Below are positions 9,416 through 17,582 of a DNA stretch of 64,000 nucleotides, piece after piece; the stretch's first letter is position 1, and each line of letters begins with the position of its first letter. The translations under genes were made by a program, and so were the position numbers. A model generated the notes under the pieces. The model was not told the origin of the DNA, ran no database searches, and saw nothing but the letters and a program-made list of their open reading frames with translations. The stretch covers positions 3,855,001 through 3,919,000 of the forward strand of contig NZ_LT629693.1 in NCBI RefSeq assembly GCF_900099825.1, written 5' to 3'. The DNA is from Bradyrhizobium ottawaense. GTDB lineage: Bacteria; Pseudomonadota; Alphaproteobacteria; Rhizobiales; Xanthobacteraceae.

Positions 9416-9657
9416 AGCGGCCAAGCGCTCTAGGCCGTGTACTCCTGAACCCGCAATGTCCGCTCTCAAGCGCAAACCGGATGCTCAATCCTGTTGAGGC
9501 TGACTTCCGTTTCTGGACCCATTGCGGGCATTCCGGTCCAGAGTTTAAGTTTAACCGGTGGGTGATCAGCTCTCTGCCTTTGCTGCGCCTGTAGCAGCGG
9601 CCGCCCGCGTGCGGGGCATAGCAAAGGAGGCTCGGACAAAGTTACTTCCTGCTAGGC
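9416..9657. other. Intergenic stretch with degenerate repeat sequence
   Basis: 242 bases between convergent genes. I see no credible reading frame. It contains a degenerate segment around 9460-9535 (CGCAATGTCCGCTCTCAAG ... TTCCGTTTCTGGACCC ... TTGCGGGCATT) in which CGCAATGTCCG and the reverse complement of TTGCGGGCATT are related, so it looks like a decayed inverted repeat. A similar CCTATTGGACCCACAGCGGAC phrase recurs near 10660-10682. Confidence 0.4.
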
Positions 9658-10437
9658 CTAATTGCGCCAACCGAAGGTTTGCAGGAACGACGGCGCCTGG
9701 ACATTTTGCACAACCTGGCCCTGTTCCTGTGCTCGGGCCTCACGTGCGGGCGGGTCCTGTACCCGTGAATTTTGCTCCCGCCGGACTTTCTTTCGGGGAT
9801 TGTGCTCGGGCCGCATCTCTGCCCGTGCATTAAGGGTGTGCCGGACGTGTCGGTGCTTTTGCATGGGCCGGAGAGATGCTCGGGTATCTTCCGCAACCTG
9901 TGGTCGGTCATTTTGCAGAACCTGTGCCGGGGCATCCTGAACAGACTGTACGGGGCCGACCTGCGCATCTTTCTCGGCCGCCCAAGCCTGGAATTGCCTA
10001 AACAGGCCTTCAGATGCTGGCTCACTATTTTCCGTCTGACTCTGCGTCTGACTCTGACCGGCGGGTTCAGAGGCGGCAGCAATTTCTTCGCGGGGTGGCG
10101 CGTCCTTTGCGGTCGGCGACAAAGCCTGAACATCGGCGGTAGATTGAATTGTTGGCGCTGACTGATCGGTGCCAGGCTGGAGCGCCGATTTGTCGACCAG
10201 CGAAGCCTTGACGTCCGCTATGGAAGCCGTGACGTCCGCAAAGAGCGTCACTGGATTTCCCATCGATAGAATCGCAATACCCAGCGCTGCCGCCGCTGCA
10301 GCCCAAATACTCGCATTGAGGACGCGGGACGAGATAACAGCTCTGTCCCAAGCTTTCCCCATAACCTGCTGCTCAGGTTCATCGGCGAGAAAGCGAGGCA
10401 AACGATGGTCCGGATTAAAACCGTCTTTGATCCGCAT
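9658..10437 (-). CDS. Hypothetical single-pass membrane protein with disordered periplasmic tail
   Basis: 259 residues; the ATG at 10437 is preceded on its strand by AGAGGAGGC. I do not recognise a domain. The N-terminus (MRIKDGFNPDHRLPRFLADE) is hydrophilic, residues ~38-62 form one transmembrane helix (VLNASIWAAAAAALGIAILS), and the rest is rich in Gln, Glu, Ala and Ser, then in Arg and His, and ends in SFLQTFGWRN. Proteins of this build with a short aromatic C-terminus are common in Bradyrhizobium. It is divergent from the caspase gene. Codon use looks ordinary, and the frame stays open over 780 bases. Confidence 0.65.
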   Translation of the reverse strand: MRIKDGFNPDHRLPRFLADEPEQQVMGKAWDRAVISSRVLNASIWAAAAAALGIAILSMGNPVTLFADVTASIADVKASLVDKSALQPGTDQSAPTIQSTADVQALSPTAKDAPPREEIAAASEPAGQSQTQSQTENSEPASEGLFRQFQAWAAEKDAQVGPVQSVQDAPAQVLQNDRPQVAEDTRASLRPMQKHRHVRHTLNARAEMRPEHNPRKKVRREQNSRVQDPPAREARAQEQGQVVQNVQAPSFLQTFGWRN

Positions 10438-10783
10438 TGGGAGATGCCTCCTCTTAGTGGTCTTGTCGGGAGTACCCTCTATCGAGGTCCAAAAGGCGGA
10501 GAAACCTTGACTTTACTCGGGCCGGGGAACCACGAGATTCACCGGCCGTACCCTCGGGTTTCGGGAACTCGCCTTGTTCGCCGATGGATAGAGCTAGTCG
10601 CCACCGCCCCACGCAGCGCAAAATTGTGAAGCGCCGCGGTGACTCGCGCAAAGACACGTCGCCTATTGGACCCACAGCGGACTGTCTCAACACCGAGTGT
10701 GATCGTAGTCACAGACGATTTCGGGTTGGGTTTTGTTATGGTCGGCTAGACTGGTAGCCTATTGCTGATTTGGAAATTTGCCG
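10438..10783. other. 346-base divergent intergenic region before the caspase gene
   Basis: No gene is supported. It must hold the promoters of the hypothetical protein (minus) and the caspase-like gene (plus). On the plus strand GGAAC at 10526-10530 is followed after 16 bases by CGTA at 10547-10550, close to the alphaproteobacterial EcfG pattern GGAAC-N16/17-CGTT but with one mismatch and more than 230 bases from the caspase start. A repeat-like phrase with CCTATTGGACCCAC lies at 10660-10682. Confidence 0.4.
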
Positions 10784-12649
10784 ATGCGCGCCGTGGGGGC
10801 ATTTGTATTAGCTGTTTGTTCGTTCTGGCTTTTTAGCCAGCCTGCTTTGGCTGAAAAGCGCGTCGCACTGGTGATCGGCAACTCTTCCTATCGGAACGTG
10901 GCCAAGCTCAGTAATCCCGCGAACGATGCAGCGGCCGTTGCCACGATGTTCAAGTCGGCAGGCTTCGACACGGTCGAGTCCAAGCTCAACCTAACCGTGG
11001 GCGAATTGCGCAAGGCACTGCGCGACTTCGGCAACAGGAGCCGGGACGCAGATGTCGCCGTTGTCTACTATGCCGGACACGGCATCGAGCTTGATGGCAC
11101 GAATTATCTCATTCCGGTCGACGCCACGCTCGAGACGGATACAGACGTCTTGGACGAGACGCTGCCGCTGGACCGCGTCCTGGTAGCGATTGAACCGGCG
11201 AAGCAATTGCGGCTTGTTATCCTCGATGCCTGCCGGGACAACCCGTTCGCTAAAAACATGAAGCGAACGATTGCGTCGCGCGCGATCGGGCGCGGCCTCG
11301 CCAAGGTCGAGCCTTCCAGTCCTAACACGATGATCGCGTTTGCCGCCAAGGCGGGTTCGACGGCGTCTGATGGTGACAGCAAGAACAGCCCGTTTGCGAC
11401 GGCGCTGGTCAATCACCTGACCAAACCCGGCCTCGATCTTCGCAAGGCGTTCGGATTTGTCCGTGACGATGTCTTGAAAGCGACCAATAATGCGCAAGAG
11501 CCGTTCGTTTATGGTTCGTTGGGCGGCAACGACGTAACGCTTGTGCCGGCGGCGCCAGCGGCTGTCGCTGCGCCGGTCGACCAAGACGCCACCATGCGGC
11601 GCGACTATGAATTCGCTGACCGGGTCGGGACAAAGCCCGTATGGGATGCCTTCATCGAGAAGTATCCTTCAGGTTTCTTTACCGCACTTGCCAAAGCGCA
11701 GCGTGACAAGCTTGCAGCGGAAGCCGCGCGGGTCGAAGCCACGAACAAGGCAAAAGCAGCCCAGGAGGAGCAAATGCGGCTTGCCGCCGAAGGCGCCAAA
11801 GCCGCCGAACAGGCAAAGGCCGCTGAAAAGGCGAAAGCGGCTGAGAAGGCGCAGGTTGCCGCTGAACTTACCAAGAAGGCCGAGGAAGCCAAGGTGGCAG
11901 AAGCCGAGCGCGTAAAGGCCACAGCGCTTGCGAAGGCCGCTGAGAAGGAAGCTCAACGCGTCAAGGCGGCCGAAGAGGCCAAGATAGCAGAAGCCGCTCG
12001 CCTGAAGGCCGCCGAAACGGCCAAAGCCGCGGCGGATGCAAGGGCTGCCGCTGAACAAGAAATAAAGGACGACAAGGTCGCAGCGTTAACGCCGCCGGCT
12101 GAAAAATCCGATCAGCCGAAGGCGGTCGATCTCCCCCGGTCGCTCCAGGCCGAGCTGCGGCGGGTTGGCTGCAACACGGGTGCGGTGGACGGCAACTGGA
12201 ATGCGGCCTCGCAGCGGTCGCTCGATCTGTTCAACAAGCACGCAGGTTTGAAGCTGGAGGCCAAGCTTGCGAGCGTCGATGCACTCGATGCCGTCAAGAG
12301 CAAGACGGCGCGCGTTTGCCCGCTGATTTGCGAGCGCGGCTTCCGCGCCGATGGCGATCGCTGCGTGAAGATCACCTGCAAGGCCGGCTTCCGCGTCAAC
12401 GAGGACAATGAATGCGAGAAGCTGCCGGAGAAGCCGGTCGCCAAACGCGAAGACGCTGTGCCGAAGCGCGATGCCGAGCGCAAGCAGAACGAAGCTGCAC
12501 CGGCGAAGCCACAGGCGTCGGGACAAATCATTTGTTCGATGCAGGGATGTCGTCCGGTTCAGAAAGGGTGCCGGATCGAGCAAAACAGACCCGGCACATC
12601 AGGTCACGGTTCTAACGGTGGTTCGGGCCAAAATGAAGTTTGCAACTAG
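10784..12649 (+). CDS. Secreted caspase-family (peptidase C14) protein with Ala/Lys/Glu coiled coil
   Basis: 621 residues from the ATG at 10784; a TTG two codons earlier is possible. A Sec signal peptide (RAVGAFVLAVCSFWLF, cleavage after QPALA) leads into a caspase domain beginning EKRVALVIGNSSYRNV. The catalytic dyad is intact: His99 in YYAGHGIE and Cys150 in LDACRDNPF. Residues ~310-430 are a long A/K/E-rich helical repeat (AAEKAKAAEKAQ type). The C-terminal part has a peptidoglycan-binding-like stretch (LQAELRRVGCNTGAVDGNW) and a Cys-rich tail with CPLICERGF and ITCKAGF. Orthocaspase-like proteins of this kind are abundant in Bradyrhizobium; their substrates are mostly unknown. A broken second copy starts right after the stop. 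Confidence 0.88.
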   Translation: MRAVGAFVLAVCSFWLFSQPALAEKRVALVIGNSSYRNVAKLSNPANDAAAVATMFKSAGFDTVESKLNLTVGELRKALRDFGNRSRDADVAVVYYAGHGIELDGTNYLIPVDATLETDTDVLDETLPLDRVLVAIEPAKQLRLVILDACRDNPFAKNMKRTIASRAIGRGLAKVEPSSPNTMIAFAAKAGSTASDGDSKNSPFATALVNHLTKPGLDLRKAFGFVRDDVLKATNNAQEPFVYGSLGGNDVTLVPAAPAAVAAPVDQDATMRRDYEFADRVGTKPVWDAFIEKYPSGFFTALAKAQRDKLAAEAARVEATNKAKAAQEEQMRLAAEGAKAAEQAKAAEKAKAAEKAQVAAELTKKAEEAKVAEAERVKATALAKAAEKEAQRVKAAEEAKIAEAARLKAAETAKAAADARAAAEQEIKDDKVAALTPPAEKSDQPKAVDLPRSLQAELRRVGCNTGAVDGNWNAASQRSLDLFNKHAGLKLEAKLASVDALDAVKSKTARVCPLICERGFRADGDRCVKITCKAGFRVNEDNECEKLPEKPVAKREDAVPKRDAERKQNEAAPAKPQASGQIICSMQGCRPVQKGCRIEQNRPGTSGHGSNGGSGQNEVCN

Positions 12650-12665
12650 AGCTGAAGATCGATGC

Positions 12666-12839
12666 GTGGTATATATATATATACGGATATTGCTGTTCGT
12701 GACCGCCCTGTCACTTTGCGCCCACGAAGCCTATGCCGACAAGCGCATTGCGCTGGTGATCGGCAACTCGGCCTATAAGGAAGAATCCCGCCAATGGTGC
12801 CAATGCGGTCGCGACGTCACTTCCGTTCATGGCACTTAG
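12666..12839 (+). pseudogene. Remnant of a second caspase-family gene (signal peptide and first strand only)
   Basis: A short frame from a possible GTG at 12666 encodes a signal-peptide-like helix ending HEAYA and then DKRIALVIGNSAYKE, the same opening as the upstream caspase. After that the frame runs into unrelated residues and stops. In another frame the next bases read NPANGANAVATS, the counterpart of NPANDAAAVATM in the intact gene, so a deletion and a frameshift have occurred. The His and Cys sites are absent. A run of TA dinucleotides at about 12669-12682 lies inside the signal-peptide part. This is a decayed tandem duplicate, not a functional gene. Confidence 0.75.
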
Positions 12840-12959
12840 CGGACTGCCACCGGCGGGGTTCCTTTGTCCGCTTTCGGGGATGAAGCGAGACTACGTGTCA
12901 GAGTTGAAGCGACAGCTCTATGAGTCCACGACCTAGCACTACTTTGGCAGATTTACCCA

Positions 12960-13425
12960 CGCCACTGTTTTTCACGGCTTCGTCTTCGGCAGTGTGGGCA
13001 TTGCTGAGATAGTGGTCGAAGAATGAGATCGACGATGGCGTGGCGGCCGGCAGGCTAGGCTGAGGCGGCGGTCGGTTGATTCTTTTTTTCGCCCCGCTTG
13101 TGTGAGGTGACGATGTTGCAGGAAGGCGTAGGCGATCATGGTCATCAATGCGTGACGATGAAGACATTGCCAGGATCGTCCCTCGAAGTGATCAAGTCCG
13201 AGTTTTTCTTTCAACTGCTGATGCCCTGTTCGCAAATCCATCGTGCCTTGATGGTGGCGGCTAGTCCGGCGCGCTTCATCCGACGAAAGCTTGCCAACGC
13301 CGAAACTGTAGCGCTGCGCGTCGTCGCGGCAATAAAGCCACGCCAAGGTTACGCACGTTGGTGTCCTTGACGACGTAGCACTCCGAATTTTCCCGGACCA
13401 ACGTGCAGGGAGGTCGAAAACGGCG
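12960..13425 (-). pseudogene. Degenerate IS transposase C-terminus (DDE, IS701-like)
   Basis: On the minus strand one frame reads HQQLKEKLGLDHFEGRSW and then LHRHALMTMIAYAFLQHRHL, which is the C-terminal end of an IS701-type DDE transposase. The preceding conserved part (IKARWICEQG) is in a different frame, and the continuation (KKRINRPPPQPSLPA) in a third, so at least two frameshifts separate them. No intact N-terminus or terminal inverted repeats were found. Together with the caspase remnant upstream it marks an old insertion and decay site. Confidence 0.75.
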
Positions 13426-13648
13426 GCTTGATTCTGTAAGAACATGACCCGTCGACGGTCAATCTGGAATAGCGCATGTCCCCGGTCTCTCAGACGAACG
13501 AATGGGACGATGAAAAATGTCAAGTGCGGGTTCAAGAATGTCTCGACTTGTCTACTGAGCCTACCCTAGGTAATTCGTTAGTCTGCGGGGATGCGATCAG
13601 CCAAACATGGCCGGCGGGCGCCCTTTTGTGTGCAAACAGGAGCGTGCA

Positions 13649-14014
13649 GTGGCGGTACGAAAGCTCGATCCGGAGGGTGCCAGGCGCTTCGCACACTTCA
13701 GTCAAGCGGTCTTGGTTGAGGTTCCCGGTCCCACACTCTACGTCGCCGGTCAGGGCGACGTGATCGGAGACTTCGAAATCCAGGCGCGGAAGGCCTGGAC
13801 GCAAATCGAGGTCCTGCTCAATGAGGCCGGAATGACGTTGACCGACGTGGTTAAGGTCACCGGTTATGTTGTCGATCGAAATTACGTTTCCGCGTATCGC
13901 GCCGTTTTCCTGGAAGTGATGGGCGAGGTACGCCCAGCGTCCACGCTCGTCATTTGCGATTTGGTGCACCCGGCGATGCTGGTAGAGATCGAAATTGTAG
14001 CTACGAAGAACTAG
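13649..14014 (+). CDS. RidA/YjgF family protein
   Basis: 121 residues from a GTG at 13649 with AGGAG seven bases upstream; the frame is open to 13607. It has the RidA fold with the usual blocks LYVAGQGDVIGD, ALNEAGMTL-like LLNEAGMTLTDVVKVTGYV, and VRPASTLVICDLVHPAMLVEIEIVA, where the conserved Arg and Glu of the active cleft are present. RidA-type proteins deaminate reactive enamine/imine intermediates from PLP enzymes, though many paralogues have other roles. It stands alone between the decayed IS region and a convergent membrane protein, whose stop codon abuts its own. Confidence 0.85.
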   Translation: MAVRKLDPEGARRFAHFSQAVLVEVPGPTLYVAGQGDVIGDFEIQARKAWTQIEVLLNEAGMTLTDVVKVTGYVVDRNYVSAYRAVFLEVMGEVRPASTLVICDLVHPAMLVEIEIVATKN

Positions 14015-14767
14015 CTAGATCGTCGGCACGCCGCTCTGCCGTCTCGGTTCGATCAGTTCCGGCCGCGGGCCGCTCAATCGCTTGTGCATGTGAACCATCA
14101 AGGCCATGCCGAACAAAGGCGTCGCCAGGTTGACGATTGGGATCGACACGAAGGCTGCGATAATCAGCCCGGCGGTGAATACGGTGGCGGCATTGTCCTT
14201 GCGCATCGCCTTGGCTTCCGCCGGCGAGCGGAACCGCATGGCCGCGAGTTCGAAATATTCGCGCCCCAACAGCCAAGCGGTGGCGATGAAGAAAATCAGG
14301 AAGCCGGCACCGGCGAACAGCACAAAGGGCAGCGCGACCAGATAGACCAGGATCGTCAGCAGCGCGGTCTTGACGCCCTCGGGGATTGCGACGCCGAGCG
14401 GCAGTGCAGTGCCGGGGCGCTCTGCCGGATAATGTTCACGCTCGACATGGTCGGCGACGTCGTCGACGAACACGCTGGCGACCAGCGAGGTAATCGCCGG
14501 CATTAAAAAGATACCTCCGAGCACGACGCCAAGGCCTGCCGCGATCGAGACGATCCAGGCCAGCACGTTGAGCGGGGTATGAAAGCCCGGGCCCAGCATC
14601 GCTTCGGCCCAGCCTTCGCCGTATTCGGCGAACCAGCTCAGCAGCCGCTGCAGCCCGATCGCCAGCACCGTGATCATCACCAGCGCCAGCCCGATCGAGC
14701 GCCACAGGATGGAACGCATCGGTGGCGACAGGATCTGCGATAGCGCCTTGACGGCGGCGTCCAACAT
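14015..14767 (-). CDS. EI24/CysZ-like integral membrane protein
   Basis: 250 residues from the ATG at 14767, which has GGAGAGG eight bases upstream; the frame opens 17 codons earlier. There are four to five hydrophobic segments (IGLALVMITVLAIGLQRLL; LNVLAWIVSIAAGLGVVLGG; ALLTILVYLVALPFVLFAGAG; VFTAGLIIAAFVSIPIVNL) and the family motif REYFELAAMRFRSPAEA followed by a NLATPLFGMALMVHMHKR end. The EI24 family includes the sulfate permease CysZ of E. coli, but no cysteine-biosynthesis genes are nearby, so sulfate transport is only a family-level guess. Its stop codon abuts that of the convergent ridA-like gene. Confidence 0.85.
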   Translation of the reverse strand: MLDAAVKALSQILSPPMRSILWRSIGLALVMITVLAIGLQRLLSWFAEYGEGWAEAMLGPGFHTPLNVLAWIVSIAAGLGVVLGGIFLMPAITSLVASVFVDDVADHVEREHYPAERPGTALPLGVAIPEGVKTALLTILVYLVALPFVLFAGAGFLIFFIATAWLLGREYFELAAMRFRSPAEAKAMRKDNAATVFTAGLIIAAFVSIPIVNLATPLFGMALMVHMHKRLSGPRPELIEPRRQSGVPTI

Positions 14768-14892
14768 GGCGGTTCTACCTCTCCTCGAAAAACCCTCGCG
14801 AGAGGTAGAGATGCGCAAGGGTTAAGACAAGCCCTTCGGCAAGAGGGAGATCACAAGCTGATAAGCCAGCTTCTGGTCTCTGCACTTTTTTG

Positions 14893-14941
14893 GCGCATGA
14901 TCTTGTCGGAAAACCGGAATCCACTTTTCCGGATCATGCGC
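14893..14941. repeat. Palindromic repeat, family A copy 1
   Basis: A 49-base inverted repeat with perfect 10-base ends GCGCATGATC and GATCATGCGC and an inner GGAAAAC...TTTTCC pair around GGAATCCAC. It sits two bases beyond the MFS gene's stop codon on the downstream side. Related elements occur at 16421, 28451 and 50451 of this window. Confidence 0.85.
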
Positions 14942-14943
14942 GT

Positions 14944-16356
14944 TCAGGCGTCGAGCGGCTTGCCGCGCACGTTGGGGCCGAAGGTCGCGATCACGATGAG
15001 GACCAGGATCATGGCCGAGGTGATCAGGCCGAACACGCCGCCGACGCCGCCCACCTTCAGCATGTAAGCGACGATGAAGCCCGAGAACATCGCGCTGACC
15101 CGGCTCATCGAATAGACCAGCCCCGATGCCCGCGCGCGGATCGCGGTCGGGAACACCTCGGTCTGATAAGCGTGATAGGCGTAGGACATCGTCATGTTCG
15201 CAGCCGTGAGCAGCACGCCGCTCAGGATCAGGAGCGCCGGCGCCGTCAGTTGCGAGAACGCAGCCCCGAACAGGATGATCGCGACGCAGGCGCCGCAGAT
15301 GATCCATTTGCGCTCGAGCTTGTCGGCGAAGCTTGCGGCCAGCAGCGGCGCGATCGGATAGGCGAAGGCCACGATGAAGGAATATTCCAGGCTCTTGGTG
15401 ACGGTGATGCCCTTTTCGACCAGCAGCGTCGGCACCCAGTTGGCAAAGCCGTAGAAGCCGAACGCCTGGCAGAAGTTGAACACCATGAACATCACGACCA
15501 GCGGCAAATAGGGCGCCCGGAACAGGTCGCTGAAGCCGACCTTCACGGGTGCACTCGCGGGCACCATGCTCGGTGCCGCTTTCGGACGCGCCGTGGCGCG
15601 ACCGGCGGCGGCTTCCAGTTTTGCCAGAATTTTGAGGGCCTCATCGGTCCGGCCGTGGCGCGCCAGCCAGAGCGGGCTTTCCGGCACGTAGAGCCGCAGC
15701 ACCCAGATCACCATGCTCCCGGCGACGCCGATCAAGACCACCCAGCGCCAGCCATCGATGCCATAGGGTTTGAGCGGCACCAGCCACCAGGAGAGAAAGG
15801 CCACGATCGGCACAGCAATGAACATCACGGACTGGTTGACCGCAAACGCACGGCCGCGCATCCGGCTCGGCACCAGTTCGGTGATGTAGGCGTCGATGGT
15901 GATGATCTCGACGCCGATGCCGATGCCGGCGATGAAGCGCCACAGCAGCAGTCCTTCGGATGTCGACTGGCACGCCATGATCACCGACGCCGCCGAATAG
16001 CCCAATAGCGCGTAGGTGAAGATCGCGCGCCGCCCGAAACGGTCGGCGAGAAAGCCCAGGAAGAACGTGCCGGCGAACAGCCCGGCAAAGGTCGCGGCGA
16101 CGAACGCGCCGATGCCCGAAAAGCCGAAAAAGGCCTGGGTCGTCGTGGTCAGGAGGCCGCTGCGGGTCAGGCCCGGCGCGATATAGCCGGTGAAGAACAG
16201 GTCGTAGATCTCAAAGCAGCCGCCGAGCGACAGCAGGATCACGAGTTTCCAGACATAGGAGGAGGCCGGCAGGGCCTCGAGCCGCTGCGATATCGCGTCC
16301 GCGCCGCCGCTATTGGCCGCAAGCCGGGTGCCGGCGTCGATTTCGAGCGCACTCAT
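14944..16356 (-). CDS. MFS transporter, metabolite:H+ symporter type
   Basis: 470 residues with about 12 helices. The signature loop LADRFGRRAIFTYALLGYS (between helices 2 and 3) and the RFIAGIGIGVEIITIDAYITELVPSRMRGRA motif between helices 4-5 place it in the sugar/aromatic-acid (SP/AAHS-like) branch that takes up organic acids. A central hydrophilic loop (KLEAAAGRATARPKAAPSMV) splits the two halves. It lies upstream of a LysR gene on the same strand and next to a divergent CoA-transferase/HMG-CoA lyase pair, so it is a candidate importer for the acid those enzymes degrade. Confidence 0.88.
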   Translation of the reverse strand: MSALEIDAGTRLAANSGGADAISQRLEALPASSYVWKLVILLSLGGCFEIYDLFFTGYIAPGLTRSGLLTTTTQAFFGFSGIGAFVAATFAGLFAGTFFLGFLADRFGRRAIFTYALLGYSAASVIMACQSTSEGLLLWRFIAGIGIGVEIITIDAYITELVPSRMRGRAFAVNQSVMFIAVPIVAFLSWWLVPLKPYGIDGWRWVVLIGVAGSMVIWVLRLYVPESPLWLARHGRTDEALKILAKLEAAAGRATARPKAAPSMVPASAPVKVGFSDLFRAPYLPLVVMFMVFNFCQAFGFYGFANWVPTLLVEKGITVTKSLEYSFIVAFAYPIAPLLAASFADKLERKWIICGACVAIILFGAAFSQLTAPALLILSGVLLTAANMTMSYAYHAYQTEVFPTAIRARASGLVYSMSRVSAMFSGFIVAYMLKVGGVGGVFGLITSAMILVLIVIATFGPNVRGKPLDA

Positions 16357-16420
16357 GATGTCCTCCCCTGAAGGTCCTTTGGCCGTCTTTCTTGGAAGAC
16401 GTTGGTGCCGACATATTTTG

Positions 16421-16467
16421 ACGCGTTTTCTTGACGCGAACCGGTATCCACTTCGCGTGAAAACGCT
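16421..16467. repeat. Palindromic repeat, family A variant (copy 2)
   Basis: An inverted repeat between the LysR and MFS genes: ACGCGTTTTC on the left matches GTGAAAACGCT on the right, with GACGCGAA / TTCGCGT inside and a GGTATCCAC centre that resembles the GGAATCCAC centre of family A at 14893. It could act as a hairpin between the two same-strand genes. Confidence 0.7.
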
Positions 16468-16542
16468 ACTGGAGCATGTTTGGCGCTTGCGAGCCAGAAA
16501 TCCAGACGAACATATCGATTGGAATGTTCGATAATTTCGAAC

Positions 16543-17469
16543 TCAGATCAAAAGCGTCGCTTCCCAGGCGCCGCGCCCGACCTGTTCGGCGATCAGCGCC
16601 AGCATCAGGCGGCGCATTTCCTCCATCACATAGGTCATGGGACGGTTGCGCAAACGACACAGATAGAGCGTGCGGGTCAGCTTCGGCTCGATCACTTCCC
16701 GCGCCACCAGGGTGCCGGCGGCAAGCTGTTCCTGCGCGAACAGCTTGGTCGCGATGCCGCAGCCCAGTCCCGCCAGCAGGGCGCCTGACATGCCGGAGAT
16801 CGAATTGAGATGCAGGATCGCATTGGCCTCCAGCCGCTTCAGCAGCACGGGGTCGTCGAGCAAAGCGCGCGAGGACAGCCCGTGCCGCAACAGGATCAGC
16901 GGCAGTCGCGTCAACTCCTCGAAGGTGATCGGCGCCTTGCTCTTGCCGACCAGCTTGGCGGTGCCGACGCAGAACATCTGCTCTTCCAGCACGGCTTCCG
17001 CGACCAGGTCCTTTTCCGACGGCGGATTGTAGACCAGCGCGAGATCGACCTCGGAGGCCATCAGATGCAGCAGCGTTGCGCCCGACAGGCTTTCGGTCAG
17101 CGACAGTTTCAGATCGGGATATTTGGTGAGAACGGTGCGCATCAGCGGGACGCCGATCGCCTTGACCCCGGAATTGGCCATGCCGATCGAGATGTCGCCG
17201 GCGATGACGCTGCCGCCCTGCTTGATTTCGCGTTCGGCCGCGGCCATCGCGCGCAGGATGATACGGGCGTGCTCGTAGAGCCGTTCGCCGGCTGCGGTCG
17301 GTTCCATGCCGCGCGGCTTGCGTTCGAACAGCGGCATTGCGAATTCGGATTCGAGGTTGGATATATGATGGCTGAGCGCGGATTGGGCCACATTGGCCTG
17401 GTCCGCCGCCCGCGACAGGTTGCGCTGCTCGTAAACGGCGATGAAATAGCGAAGCTGGCGCGAATCCAT
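16543..17469 (-). CDS. LysR-family transcriptional regulator
   Basis: 308 residues. The N-terminal winged helix-turn-helix (MDSRQLRYFIAVYEQRNLSRAADQANVAQSALSHHISNLE) is typical, followed by a periplasmic-binding-like effector domain from about residue 90 (GDISIGMANSGVKAIGVPLM). It is divergent from the CoA-transferase gene, with 113 bases between them, the standard layout for a LysR activator of a catabolic operon. The likely inducer is the substrate or a CoA intermediate of the neighbouring enzymes; nothing in the sequence identifies it. Confidence 0.93.
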   Translation of the reverse strand: MDSRQLRYFIAVYEQRNLSRAADQANVAQSALSHHISNLESEFAMPLFERKPRGMEPTAAGERLYEHARIILRAMAAAEREIKQGGSVIAGDISIGMANSGVKAIGVPLMRTVLTKYPDLKLSLTESLSGATLLHLMASEVDLALVYNPPSEKDLVAEAVLEEQMFCVGTAKLVGKSKAPITFEELTRLPLILLRHGLSSRALLDDPVLLKRLEANAILHLNSISGMSGALLAGLGCGIATKLFAQEQLAAGTLVAREVIEPKLTRTLYLCRLRNRPMTYVMEEMRRLMLALIAEQVGRGAWEATLLI

Positions 17470-17582
17470 GGGAGTTTGCGTTCTAGAAGGACGAATGCAC
17501 TATTCGACAGATTATATTTTTCAGATGGCGTGTGAAGCCTTAAGCGTAGGGTCAAAGAGCCAATCGGGACGGGAGATGCGCG

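Noticed and set aside
11750..12065. Ala/Lys/Glu repeats in the caspase gene as a DNA tandem repeat or CRISPR-like array
   Set aside because: The repeat is at the protein level with variable DNA; there are no constant-length repeats with spacers. No CRISPR array was found anywhere in the window.
12666..12690. TA-repeat region as a phase-variation switch
   Set aside because: The run is short, and the gene it would switch is truncated right after, so no functional product depends on it.
12972..13535. 187-residue minus-strand frame as an intact gene
   Set aside because: The only recognisable part is a transposase C-terminus; its flanking conserved pieces are in two other frames, so it is decayed IS sequence.
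13600..13650. Upstream start for ridA at 13607
   Set aside because: Residues MAGGRPFVCKQERA are not family-like, while GTG at 13649 has a well-placed AGGAG.
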